The notes below the pieces were generated by a model. The model saw nothing but the letters and a program-made list of their open reading frames with translations, was not told where the DNA came from and did no database searches. A stretch of 42,812 bases of DNA, taken from the NCBI GenBank assembly GCA_947164865.1, contig CAMUYA010000028.1, positions 1 to 42,812 on the forward strand. The letters run 5' to 3'. This DNA is from an uncultured Lachnospiraceae bacterium. GTDB lineage: Bacteria > Bacillota > Clostridia > Lachnospirales > Lachnospiraceae. Of the stretch, positions 1 to 8,422 are shown in pieces (the stretch's first letter is position 1; each line of letters begins with the position of its first letter). The position numbers and the translations under genes were made by a program.

Positions 1-137
1 ACGGAACTATCATTGGCTGGGCCGTCACTATCCCTTTGCGGAGACAAATTTTGCGCCAGCGCGGAGACGTAGCGAATCCATACTTGAAATGCGAAGTCCG
101 TCACTTGGTTAAAAACTCTCTAAGTTAAAGTAAGTAT
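1..137. other. Intergenic DNA with short repeated motif
   Basis: No gene is seen here. The octamer CCGTCACT occurs twice in the same orientation, at 22-29 and 98-105. It also occurs at 11436-11443, at the outer edge of the MITE-like element. A GCGC-CA-GCGC mini-palindrome lies at 53-62. The region is downstream of the rhomboid-like gene and may belong to a degenerate dispersed repeat, but the similarity is short. Confidence 0.3.
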
Positions 138-1154
138 TCAAGATTTATGCGTATGCGTGAACAAGTGCTCCTGGCAGTACTCGTAATTGCCGACGCACTT
201 ACTGCAATAGCGGAATTCAAGGTTAGGATTCGAAAGCTCCGTCTGCCCGCATATAGAGCACTTATGCCTTGCAGCCCCTGCAGTTTTCATCTTCACATTG
301 CTGTCGGGTGCAGGCGCAGGTCCCGGCTGCGGAGCGCTCTGCCTATACTGTGCCGTATTCTGCCACTGCCCGGAGAATTGCCCTCGCTGAGCCCTTTTGG
401 CTCCTGCATTGTAAGCCTGGTTAAACTTCGCCTTTCTGGCTGCAGCTCTGAATGAAAACCGCTTAAGATTAACCAGATAAAACACAAGAATGTTCAATAG
501 CGCCGCACCTACCGCGAACCTTGTGATGGGTCCTCCGAATATCATCAGATATATCATGTACAGAATATCTACTATGCCCAGCCACTTCATCTTCATGGGA
601 ATTATGAACATGAACCTGACTATATTATTGGGATACGTCATGGCAAATCCCAGATATATCGACACATTGATGTAATACGTGCTGAATGCGAACCATACAC
701 CCTCATTCTGCTTTAGATTCTCACTTAACGTGATGGATGCAAACGCCGGATCTAATCCCAGAGCTCTTACCTGGAAATAATACGAAAGATACACGTATAA
801 GAGCGCGGCAAATGATGCGATGATCGTGAAAAGTATACCCCCGAAAATATAGACATTGTATCTGAATATTCCCCATGTTTTCTCAAGGGCCATTCCGATA
901 GACAGACAGCACCACATCATAAGGAGCACAAAAATGATGTTCGACTCATTGGGAGGTATTATAAGCCAGGTTACCAGCCTCCATACCTGACCGTGTATTA
1001 TCTTCCACGGGTCCAGTGCCAGAAGTGACAAATAAGCCGTTCCCTGACGCAGATCAAAGAACTGTATAATATAACCCAGCGCATATCCTATTATCAGCGC
1101 CAGAGTAAGATTGGGAATAGCGTATTTCCCGAGTTTTCTTTCAAGTTTATCCAT
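138..1154 (-). CDS. Rhomboid-fold membrane protein, catalytic serine absent, C-terminal zinc ribbon
   Basis: A polytopic membrane protein of 338 aa. I start it at MDKLERKLGKY; an upstream in-frame extension reads poorly. Rhomboid hallmarks are visible: the WRLVTW loop-1 motif (about residues 57-62), the G-x-x-LE-x-x-WG motif after TM2, and an FIIPMKMKWL segment after TM4 that matches the rhomboid FIIPxKxKWL region. Aligned on these, the position of the GxSG catalytic serine falls in a STYY stretch. The last transmembrane segment reads ITRFAVGAALLN, with no obvious catalytic histidine. A Gln/Pro-rich linker leads to a C-terminal CxxC...CxxC zinc-ribbon-like tail (RHKCSIC, then YCSKC). It is therefore probably a pseudo-rhomboid that binds membrane substrates or partners without cleaving them. 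It is transcribed divergently from the activase gene. The fold assignment is good; the function is unknown. Confidence 0.75.
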   Translation of the reverse strand: MDKLERKLGKYAIPNLTLALIIGYALGYIIQFFDLRQGTAYLSLLALDPWKIIHGQVWRLVTWLIIPPNESNIIFVLLMMWCCLSIGMALEKTWGIFRYNVYIFGGILFTIIASFAALLYVYLSYYFQVRALGLDPAFASITLSENLKQNEGVWFAFSTYYINVSIYLGFAMTYPNNIVRFMFIIPMKMKWLGIVDILYMIYLMIFGGPITRFAVGAALLNILVFYLVNLKRFSFRAAARKAKFNQAYNAGAKRAQRGQFSGQWQNTAQYRQSAPQPGPAPAPDSNVKMKTAGAARHKCSICGQTELSNPNLEFRYCSKCVGNYEYCQEHLFTHTHKS

Positions 1155-1401
1155 AGATTTGACATTTCCTTCGAATCGCCTGTTAAAACCAGATGATTCT
1201 CCTTCAAAAAATTGTATCGATAATCCGTAATATTTTATCATATTTAGTGCCTTTTTTAAAGAATTTCGGTACTTTTTATAAACTTTTAATAACAATTCTC
1301 TAAAGCCTGTCCGTTTCGTTTGCCAAACGGCTGATTTACAAGTATAATAAGCAATTAGTGTGAATCAAAACGAAAATCATTACAAACGGAGTATCATCAA
1401 C
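1155..1401. other. Divergent intergenic region
   Basis: This AT-rich region separates the rhomboid-like gene from the activase gene. It holds a good plus-strand promoter (1320-1348) and a 6-bp inverted repeat, CCGTTT/AAACGG (1311-1316 and 1325-1330), which overlaps the -35 box. On the minus strand there is an AT-rich stretch near 1230-1260 with TATGAT/TAAAAT-like -10 sequences but no convincing -35. Confidence 0.5.
1320..1348 (+). promoter_or_regulatory. Sigma-A type promoter of the activase gene
   Basis: The -35 is TTGCCA (1320-1325), the spacer is 17 bp, and the -10 is a perfect TATAAT (1343-1348), about 50 bases before the chosen ATG. The inverted repeat at 1311-1330 overlaps the -35 and could be an operator. 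Confidence 0.7.
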
Positions 1402-4400
1402 ATGACAGACAGCATAAAAACCGCCAGACTGGGCATAGATATGGGCTCAACCACCGTAAAGATAGCGGTTTTGGATAATGATAACAATATCATCTTCTCG
1501 GATTACAGAAGACATTTTGCAAATATACGTGAGACTCTTTCCGGTCTTATCGCGGATGCATACAAAGCATGCGGGAATCTGACCGTTTATCCTGTTATCA
1601 CCGGTTCGGGCGGACTTAATATAGCTAAAAATCTCGGTATTCCTTTTACCCAGGAAGTTATCGCCGTAGCCACTTCCCTCAAAGCACTTGCCCCCAAGAC
1701 CGATGTTGCCATTGAGCTTGGCGGCGAGGACGCTAAGATAATCTATTTTGAAGACGGAAATGTGGAGCAGAGAATGAACGGTATCTGTGCCGGCGGCACC
1801 GGTTCTTTCATCGATCAGATGGCTTCACTTTTAAGGACGGATGCATCCGGTCTTAATGAATATGCCAAAAACTATCAGTCTCTCTATACAATCGCCGCAA
1901 GATGCGGAGTGTTTGCCAAGACAGACATCCAGCCCCTTATAAACGAAGGTGCCACAAGTGAAGATCTGGCGGCATCCATATTCCAGGCCGTGGTTAACCA
2001 GACTATATCCGGACTTGCCTGCGGTAAACCCATCCGCGGTCATGTTGCTTTTCTCGGCGGTCCCCTTCACTTCCTCGATCAGCTTAAGGCAGCCTTTGTC
2101 CGCACATTAAAGCTTGATGACGAGCATATAATCGATGCCGATAATTCACATCTTTTTGCGGCTATCGGCTCAGCAATGAACTACGACAAAAACGTATCCA
2201 TATCCCTCGAAAGCCTTGTAAACAGGCTCTCTCAGGACTTCAAGATGGAATTTGAAGTGGAGCGTATGGAGCCTCTTTTTGCATCAAAAGAAGATTTCGA
2301 AGCGTTTGAAAAGAGACATTCAAAAGCTCAGGTTGAAAAGGGAAATCTCTCTGAATATAAGGGAAATGCTTACCTTGGAATCGATGCGGGATCAACCACT
2401 ACCAAGATCGCTCTCATTGGTGAGAAAGGTGAACTTCTCTATTCGTTTTACTCCAACAACAACGGTTCTCCCCTAAAAACTGCTATTTCAGCTATTGCGG
2501 ACATAAAAGAAAAGCTTCCCGAAGGCGTAAAGATTGTGCGCTCCTGCTCTACCGGTTACGGCGAAGCTCTGCTTAAATCCGCATTTATGCTCGATGACGG
2601 CGAAGTCGAGACCATCGCCCATTATAAAGCTGCATCTTTCTTTGACCCCGAAGTTGATTGCATTCTTGATATCGGCGGTCAGGATATGAAATGTATAAAG
2701 ATCAAGAATCGCACGGTTGACTCCGTTCAGCTAAACGAGGCATGTTCCTCGGGATGCGGTTCCTTTATAGAAACCTTTGCTAAATCCCTTGATTTTTCCG
2801 TAAAGGATTTCGCACAGGAAGCACTCTTCGCTCCTCATCCCATCGATCTGGGAACAAGATGCACCGTATTCATGAATTCCAAGGTAAAGCAGGCCCAGAA
2901 AGAAGGCGCTTCCGTAGCCGATATTTCGGCAGGTCTTGCTTACTCTGTTATAAAAAATGCTCTGTATAAAGTTATAAAGGTATCAAGCGCCGAAGAGCTT
3001 GGCGATAATATCGTTGTTCAGGGCGGAACATTTTACAACAACGCGGTATTAAGAAGCCTCGAAAAGATCGCTGACTGCGAAGTGATACGTCCCGATATTG
3101 CCGGCATCATGGGGGCCTTCGGATGTGCTCTCATCGCCCGTGAAAGATACGAAGAAGGTTATGAAACCACCATGCTAGCACTTGATGACATAATAGGCCT
3201 CAAGTATGAGACAAGCATGACCAAGTGTAAGGGATGCACCAACAACTGCCGTCTTACCATCAACAGATTCTCCGGCGGAAGGCAGTTTATTTCCGGAAAC
3301 CGCTGTGAGCGCGGAATCGGCGGCAAAAAGAATGCCGATGGCGTACCGAATCTTTATGAGTATAAGCTAAAAAGAATATTCGATTATGAGCCCCTTTCGG
3401 AATCGGAAGCCAAAAGAGGCATTGTAGGCATACCCAGAGTTCTCAATATATATGAGGATTATCCTTTCTGGGCCACATTCTTCAAGGCTCTGGGATACCG
3501 CGTGATCCTGTCCCCCGGTTCCACAAGAAAAGTATATGAGATGGGAATAGAATCGATCCCTTCCGAGTCTCTCTGCTATCCCGCAAAGATCGCACACGGC
3601 CATGTCACCTGGCTTGCGGATCAGAAGCTTGATTTTATCTTCTACCCTTCTGTCTTTTACGAGAGAAAGGAAGATGCGGATACCGCAAACAATTACAACT
3701 GTCCTATCGTTGCATCCAATTCAGAAAATATCAAGAACAATCTTGAAGCCATAACTGAGGGCAAGGTACGCTTCAGGAATCCTTTTATGTCCTTTAAATC
3801 CGAAAAGACAATCTATCAGGTTCTTTCGAAGGAATTCAAGGAGATCCCCCGCTCCGAGCTTAAGGGAGCCATACATCTTGCCTGGGAAGAACTGGCGTCC
3901 TGCAGAAAAGATATACAGAATAAAGGTGAAGAAACCCTCAAATATCTCGAAGAGACAGGGCGTCAGGGAATTGTTCTCGCAGGACGTCCTTATCACATCG
4001 ATCCCGAGATCAATCACGGAATTCCTGAAATGATAAATTCCTACGGAATAGCCGTTTTGTCCGAGGATTCAATCTCCCATCTCGCAAAACCCGACAGGCC
4101 GCTAATCGTATCCGATCAGTGGACTTACCATGCAAGATTGTATGCTGCGGCCAGCTATATCAGAACCCGCGATGATCTGGACATGATCCAGCTTAACTCT
4201 TTCGGGTGCGGTCTTGATGCGGTTACCTCCGACCAGGTGGCAGATATCCTCTCATGCTCCAACAAGATATATACCTGCCTAAAGATCGATGAAGTAAATA
4301 ACCTTGGCGCAGCAAGGATCAGAGTGCGTTCCCTTATCAGCGCCATAGAGGAAAGAAAGCGCACCGGGAAGCATGCCAAAGAGGCTGACAGTTCCTACAA

Positions 4401-5643
4401 GAGAGTTGAATTCACGGAGGAAATGAAAGGCAAATACACCATCATCTGCCCGCAGCTTTCTCCTGTTCACTTTGATATGTTTGAAACCTGCTTCAGGGCA
4501 AGCGGATACAATTTTGTAGTGCTGGGAAATGCCGATAAACAAGCCATAAGCACCGGCCTTAAATACGTCAACAATGATGCCTGCTATCCTTCTCTTATGA
4601 TGACTGGTCAGCTGGTACAGGCCATAGAATCAGGCAATTATGATGTAAATAAAACCGCGATCATCATCACACAGACCGGCGGATGCTGCCGTGCCACCAA
4701 CTATATCGGATTTATAAGAAGAGCTCTTGCTAAGGCCGGATATCCTCGGGTTCCCGTCATATCCCTGAGCGTGGGTGGAATCGAGAAAAACAGCGGATTC
4801 AAGCTGTCTCTCAAGCTTGTTCTGAGATTTGCGATGGCATTTACATTGGGCGACATATTTATGAAGTGTATATACCGTATGCGCCCTTATGAGCTTGAAA
4901 AGGGAAGCTGTGACGCGCTTCACGCTAAATGGCTTGAAAAGTGCCGCGCACTTATCATGGATAAAAACATCAGATGGGGAAGATTCAAGAAATACTGCCG
5001 TGAAATAGTAAAGGATTTTGATGCAATTCCCATAGATGAAAACCTGAAAAAGCCCAGGGTTGGAATAGTCGGCGAGATACTTATCAAATTTGCTCCTTCC
5101 GGAAATAATTACATGGTAAATCAGATAGAAAGTGAAGGTGCAGAGGCTGTTGTTCCCGACTTTATAGATTTCATCCAGTACTGCTTCTACAATCAGATAT
5201 TCAAGGCAGACAATTACGGAATGAAAAAGGTCAATAAGCTTGTGGGTAAATTAGGTATCTGGGCAATAGATAATATTGTCAGGAACACTGCATTTAAAGC
5301 TTACGATAAGAGCACTCATTTTGAGCGTCCCGAAAGCATCTACGAAACCGCAAAGCTTGCATCCGAAGTGGTATCTCTCGGAAACCAGGCCGGTGAAGGC
5401 TGGCTGCTTACTGGCGAAATGATGGAGCTTTGCCACAACGGTGTGCAGAACATCGTATGTGTTCAGCCCTTCGGATGCCTTCCCAACCACATAGTGGGAA
5501 AAGGTCCCATTAAAGCAGTAAGAAAAGCAAATCCGGGATCAAATATCGTAGCTATCGACTTCGATCCCGGAGCAAGCGAGGTTAACCAGGTTAACCGTCT
5601 GAAGCTCATGCTGAGCACTGCGTTTAAAAAGCTTGAAGATTAA
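1402..5643 (+). CDS. Giant 2-hydroxyacyl-CoA dehydratase activase-related protein (two BadF/HgdC-type ATPase domains, DUF2229, dehydratase-like C-terminus)
   Basis: A cytoplasmic iron-sulfur ATPase of 1413 aa from the acyl-CoA dehydratase activase family. Two ASKHA ATPase domains are arranged in tandem: LGIDMGSTTVKIAV near residue 10 and LGIDAGSTTTKIAL near residue 323. Each keeps two cysteines where HgdC-type activases bind their [4Fe-4S] cluster: ICAGGTGSF (C129) and ARCGVF (C168) in the first, EACSSGCGSF (about C447) and TRCTVF (about C484) in the second. A CKGCTNNC cluster near residue 608 opens the DUF2229 region (YPFWATFF, SESLCYPAKIAHGH). The C-terminus resembles a 2-hydroxyglutaryl-CoA dehydratase D-component. 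Family members use ATP to drive very low-potential electron transfer; the substrate of this fused form is unknown. I chose the ATG at 1402, with GGAG 10 bases upstream, over a GTG at 1360 that lacks a ribosome site. It is monocistronic and converges on the SulP gene. Confidence 0.88.
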   Translation: MTDSIKTARLGIDMGSTTVKIAVLDNDNNIIFSDYRRHFANIRETLSGLIADAYKACGNLTVYPVITGSGGLNIAKNLGIPFTQEVIAVATSLKALAPKTDVAIELGGEDAKIIYFEDGNVEQRMNGICAGGTGSFIDQMASLLRTDASGLNEYAKNYQSLYTIAARCGVFAKTDIQPLINEGATSEDLAASIFQAVVNQTISGLACGKPIRGHVAFLGGPLHFLDQLKAAFVRTLKLDDEHIIDADNSHLFAAIGSAMNYDKNVSISLESLVNRLSQDFKMEFEVERMEPLFASKEDFEAFEKRHSKAQVEKGNLSEYKGNAYLGIDAGSTTTKIALIGEKGELLYSFYSNNNGSPLKTAISAIADIKEKLPEGVKIVRSCSTGYGEALLKSAFMLDDGEVETIAHYKAASFFDPEVDCILDIGGQDMKCIKIKNRTVDSVQLNEACSSGCGSFIETFAKSLDFSVKDFAQEALFAPHPIDLGTRCTVFMNSKVKQAQKEGASVADISAGLAYSVIKNALYKVIKVSSAEELGDNIVVQGGTFYNNAVLRSLEKIADCEVIRPDIAGIMGAFGCALIARERYEEGYETTMLALDDIIGLKYETSMTKCKGCTNNCRLTINRFSGGRQFISGNRCERGIGGKKNADGVPNLYEYKLKRIFDYEPLSESEAKRGIVGIPRVLNIYEDYPFWATFFKALGYRVILSPGSTRKVYEMGIESIPSESLCYPAKIAHGHVTWLADQKLDFIFYPSVFYERKEDADTANNYNCPIVASNSENIKNNLEAITEGKVRFRNPFMSFKSEKTIYQVLSKEFKEIPRSELKGAIHLAWEELASCRKDIQNKGEETLKYLEETGRQGIVLAGRPYHIDPEINHGIPEMINSYGIAVLSEDSISHLAKPDRPLIVSDQWTYHARLYAAASYIRTRDDLDMIQLNSFGCGLDAVTSDQVADILSCSNKIYTCLKIDEVNNLGAARIRVRSLISAIEERKRTGKHAKEADSSYKRVEFTEEMKGKYTIICPQLSPVHFDMFETCFRASGYNFVVLGNADKQAISTGLKYVNNDACYPSLMMTGQLVQAIESGNYDVNKTAIIITQTGGCCRATNYIGFIRRALAKAGYPRVPVISLSVGGIEKNSGFKLSLKLVLRFAMAFTLGDIFMKCIYRMRPYELEKGSCDALHAKWLEKCRALIMDKNIRWGRFKKYCREIVKDFDAIPIDENLKKPRVGIVGEILIKFAPSGNNYMVNQIESEGAEAVVPDFIDFIQYCFYNQIFKADNYGMKKVNKLVGKLGIWAIDNIVRNTAFKAYDKSTHFERPESIYETAKLASEVVSLGNQAGEGWLLTGEMMELCHNGVQNIVCVQPFGCLPNHIVGKGPIKAVRKANPGSNIVAIDFDPGASEVNQVNRLKLMLSTAFKKLED

Positions 5644-5678
5644 TTAATATCTTCAGATATCATTTAGATTCTCAAATA

Positions 5679-7340
5679 TCATTCGGATATCTCTTCTGCC
5701 CTCTTTAAAGCATCATCTATATGAGGGCAGAAGTTTTCTTCTCCGACCCTTTTAACAAATCCATCCTTCTGCATTGTCTTCATGGGCTGTTCATTTACAT
5801 GTGAAAAGACCATCTTTACGCCGTTCTTATCACATTTATCATACAGCTGCTCAAGAGAATGCATCGCTGTGGCATCAAGTGCGGGTACCGCTCTCATTCT
5901 GATGACCAGCACCTTTGTAAACTCCTTTAAGGTGATGTCGGTGATCCTGTCTGCAGCTCCAAAGAACATAGGTCCGTTGATCTCGTAAACACGCACATTC
6001 TTAGGCACTTTCTTTAATTCTATGCTGTCGGGATCATTGTCTGGATCTATGTATTCCCAGCCCTTAACTGAGGATTCGTCTGCCATTCTCTTCATAAGAA
6101 GAACACATGCCATTACCATTCCCACTCCGATGGCAACCACAAGATCAAATACAACAGTGAGCACAAATGTTACCACAAGCACGATTATATCGCTCTTGGG
6201 AGCAGTCTTGCACAGATGCACAAAGGTCTTCCAGCCGCACATATTGTAAGCCACGATGAAAAGTATAGCCGCTATGGTAGGCATTGGAATGAGCGCGGCA
6301 TAAGGCATAAGGAAAAGTATTACCAGCACAAGTATAACCGCGTGGATCATTCCGGCTACCGGAGTTCTTCCGCCGTTTTTGATATTGGCTGCCGTACGTG
6401 CTATCGCACCTGTTGCGGGAATACCTCCGAACAATGCAGATCCGATGTTACCAACACCCTGCGCTATCAGTTCCTGGTTGGAACGGTGATGGGAATTTAT
6501 CATACCGTCTGCGACCACACAGGAAAGAAGTGATTCTATTGCGGCCAGGATCGCTATGGTGAATGAATCTCCAATAACGGCCCTTACTTTTGCAAAAGTA
6601 AACTGAGGAAAACTAAAAGGCGGAAAACCAGCGGTTATCGTATAAAGATCCCCGATGGTATTTGCATTAAGTCCAAGCCCTTTTACCATTCCTATTCCGG
6701 CAAATACAGCAATCAGAGAAGCGGGAACAAGGCTTCCCACCTTGGGTATCAGGGGCCAGAGGATAAGTATCGCAAGGCTCACAGCGCCCACGATCAGAGC
6801 CTGATAATTAAAGGTTCCCGCAAATTTGAAGATATTCTTTATCTTATCGATCGTTTCGATATTCTCGGTACCGGGAGCATAAGTAAGCCCCATGAAATCC
6901 TTGATTTGTCCCACAAGAATAGTCACGGCTATTCCTGCTGTAAATCCTGTTGTGATGGTGTATGGGATAAACCTTATAAGACTTCCGAACCTTAATAATC
7001 CCATGATTATAAGGATCACACCTGCAAGGATCGTAGCTATCACAAGCCCGTCAAATCCGTTCTTGGCAACAATTCCCGCAACGATCGTGGCAAATGCTGC
7101 GGTGGGGCCGGCGATCTGTACTCTGCTTCCGCCAAGGAATGAGATAAGAAAACCGGCGATAATTGCGGTATAAATACCCTTTTCGGGACCTACTCCCGAT
7201 GCAAGCGCAAGTGCTATGGAAAGCGGAAGCGCTATAATGGCAACGATAAGTCCGCTGACCACGTCTTTTGCAAACTGAGCAGCCGTATACTCTTTCATGT
7301 TTGAAAACAGCATCGGCTTTAACTTACTTTTCTTGTTCAT
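5679..7340 (-). CDS. SulP family anion permease with C-terminal STAS domain
   Basis: A membrane transporter of 553 aa in the SulP/SLC26 family, which carries sulfate, bicarbonate or other anions. About 10-12 hydrophobic segments fill residues 25-420. The family-typical regions are visible: PLSIALALASGVGPEKGIYT near residue 40, GPTAAFATIVAGI near residue 78, and the N-terminal QFAKDVVSGLIVAIIALP. A cytoplasmic STAS domain follows from about residue 440 (VRVYEINGPMFFGAADRI, then VLVIRMRAVPALDATAMHSLEQL). The gene lies 85 bases downstream of the MetA-family gene, so sulfate uptake for sulfur amino-acid synthesis is an attractive but unproven role. The ATG at 7340 is the first start; its ribosome site is weak (GAGAGAG upstream). 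The exact substrate cannot be read from sequence. Confidence 0.9.
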   Translation of the reverse strand: MNKKSKLKPMLFSNMKEYTAAQFAKDVVSGLIVAIIALPLSIALALASGVGPEKGIYTAIIAGFLISFLGGSRVQIAGPTAAFATIVAGIVAKNGFDGLVIATILAGVILIIMGLLRFGSLIRFIPYTITTGFTAGIAVTILVGQIKDFMGLTYAPGTENIETIDKIKNIFKFAGTFNYQALIVGAVSLAILILWPLIPKVGSLVPASLIAVFAGIGMVKGLGLNANTIGDLYTITAGFPPFSFPQFTFAKVRAVIGDSFTIAILAAIESLLSCVVADGMINSHHRSNQELIAQGVGNIGSALFGGIPATGAIARTAANIKNGGRTPVAGMIHAVILVLVILFLMPYAALIPMPTIAAILFIVAYNMCGWKTFVHLCKTAPKSDIIVLVVTFVLTVVFDLVVAIGVGMVMACVLLMKRMADESSVKGWEYIDPDNDPDSIELKKVPKNVRVYEINGPMFFGAADRITDITLKEFTKVLVIRMRAVPALDATAMHSLEQLYDKCDKNGVKMVFSHVNEQPMKTMQKDGFVKRVGEENFCPHIDDALKRAEEISE

Positions 7341-7373
7341 TTTCTCATAATCTCTCTCTATATTAATTTACTT

Positions 7374-7394
7374 AGCTTCCTTAATGCGGAAGCT
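7374..7394 (-). terminator. Hairpin between metA and the SulP gene
   Basis: A perfect 7-bp stem, AGCTTCC/GGAAGCT, with a 7-nt loop, in the 85-bp gap downstream of metA. No U-tract follows on the minus strand, so it may be an mRNA processing or stabilising hairpin rather than an intrinsic terminator. Confidence 0.35.
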
Positions 7395-7425
7395 GCCTGT
7401 ACTTTTTCAAGACCTGTACAGATTA

Positions 7426-8340
7426 TCATTCACCGCCAAGCTCATAAGGTGTTATCTGATATACATAGTAGTTCAGCCAGTTGGAATATAGATTATTGCT
7501 GTGCGAACGCCATGTCAGCAGCGGCTTTTTCTCCGGATCATCATCCGGGAAGTAATTAAAGGGAACCTGTATGGGCAGCCCCTTATTAAGATCCCGGAAA
7601 TACTCGTTTTTAAGTGTGAGCCTGTCATACTCCGGATGTCCGGTAACAAATATCTTTTTCCCTTCCTCGGCTATGGCAAGGAATACTCCTGCCTCATCGC
7701 TTTCTGCCAGGATCGTCAGATCCTCACATTTTTTAAGCTCTTCCGTAGATGTTGCGGTATGGCGGCTGTGAGGTGCAAGGAACACATCATCAAAGCCCCT
7801 GACAAGCGGTATCTTACGGTTATTGACCCTGTGCTGGTAAATACCGAACAGCTTCTGAGGAAGCTGGATCTTGTTTATTCCGTAGTAGTGATAAAATCCC
7901 GCCTGCGCGCCCCAGCATATATGAAGTGTGGATGTCACATGGGTTTCCGCCCAGTCCATTATGGTGCAGACCTCATCCCAGTAATCAACCTCTTCAAAGC
8001 TGATATCCTCAACAGGCGCACCGGTGATGATAAGTCCGTCGAACTTTTCATGTTTAATATCATCAAATGTGCAGTAGAATCTGTTCAGATGATTGGCCGA
8101 TGTATTCTGCGAGACATGAGTCTTGGTGTTCATAAAGGTGACATCTATCTGAAGCGGAGTATTTGAAAGCGCTCTTAGCAATTGAAGTTCAGTATCCTGT
8201 TTAACCGGCATATTGTTAAGGATCAGCACCTTAAGCGGACGGATATCCTGATGTATTGCACGGAATTCATCCATAACAAATATGTTTTCATTTTCGAGGA
8301 TCTCCCTTGCGGGAAGATCACGCTGAATTTTGATGGGCAT
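7426..8340 (-). CDS. metA: Homoserine O-acetyltransferase (MetA family)
   Basis: Cytoplasmic enzyme of 304 aa that acylates L-homoserine, the first committed step of methionine synthesis. The MetA-family catalytic residues are in place: Cys142 ([10 protein letters not shown]), His235 and Glu237 (TGHPEYD). Residue 111, which sets acyl-CoA choice in this family, is glutamate ([10 protein letters not shown]). In characterised MetA proteins Glu111 gives acetyl-CoA specificity and Gly111 gives succinyl-CoA, so despite the usual succinyltransferase label this should make O-acetylhomoserine. It lies 82 bases downstream of ligA and upstream of the SulP gene. The leader is too short for a SAM riboswitch or T-box and I see neither. 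Family assignment is firm; acetyl specificity is inferred from one residue. Confidence 0.93.
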   Translation of the reverse strand: MPIKIQRDLPAREILENENIFVMDEFRAIHQDIRPLKVLILNNMPVKQDTELQLLRALSNTPLQIDVTFMNTKTHVSQNTSANHLNRFYCTFDDIKHEKFDGLIITGAPVEDISFEEVDYWDEVCTIMDWAETHVTSTLHICWGAQAGFYHYYGINKIQLPQKLFGIYQHRVNNRKIPLVRGFDDVFLAPHSRHTATSTEELKKCEDLTILAESDEAGVFLAIAEEGKKIFVTGHPEYDRLTLKNEYFRDLNKGLPIQVPFNYFPDDDPEKKPLLTWRSHSNNLYSNWLNYYVYQITPYELGGE

Positions 8341-8422
8341 GGCATAATACCTCTATAGATATAATATTAAAAAATTTTCATATCATCTCTTAAGTGACGA
8401 CTCAGCCAATAAAAGCTTCCGT

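Noticed and set aside
1360..1401. GTG at 1360 as start of the activase gene
   Set aside because: No ribosome site; it lies about 11 bases after the -10 box, while the ATG at 1402 has GGAG well placed and begins right before the ATPase motif.
8341..8422. SAM riboswitch or T-box upstream of metA
   Set aside because: The gap is only 82 bases and shows no long stem or T-box-like sequence.
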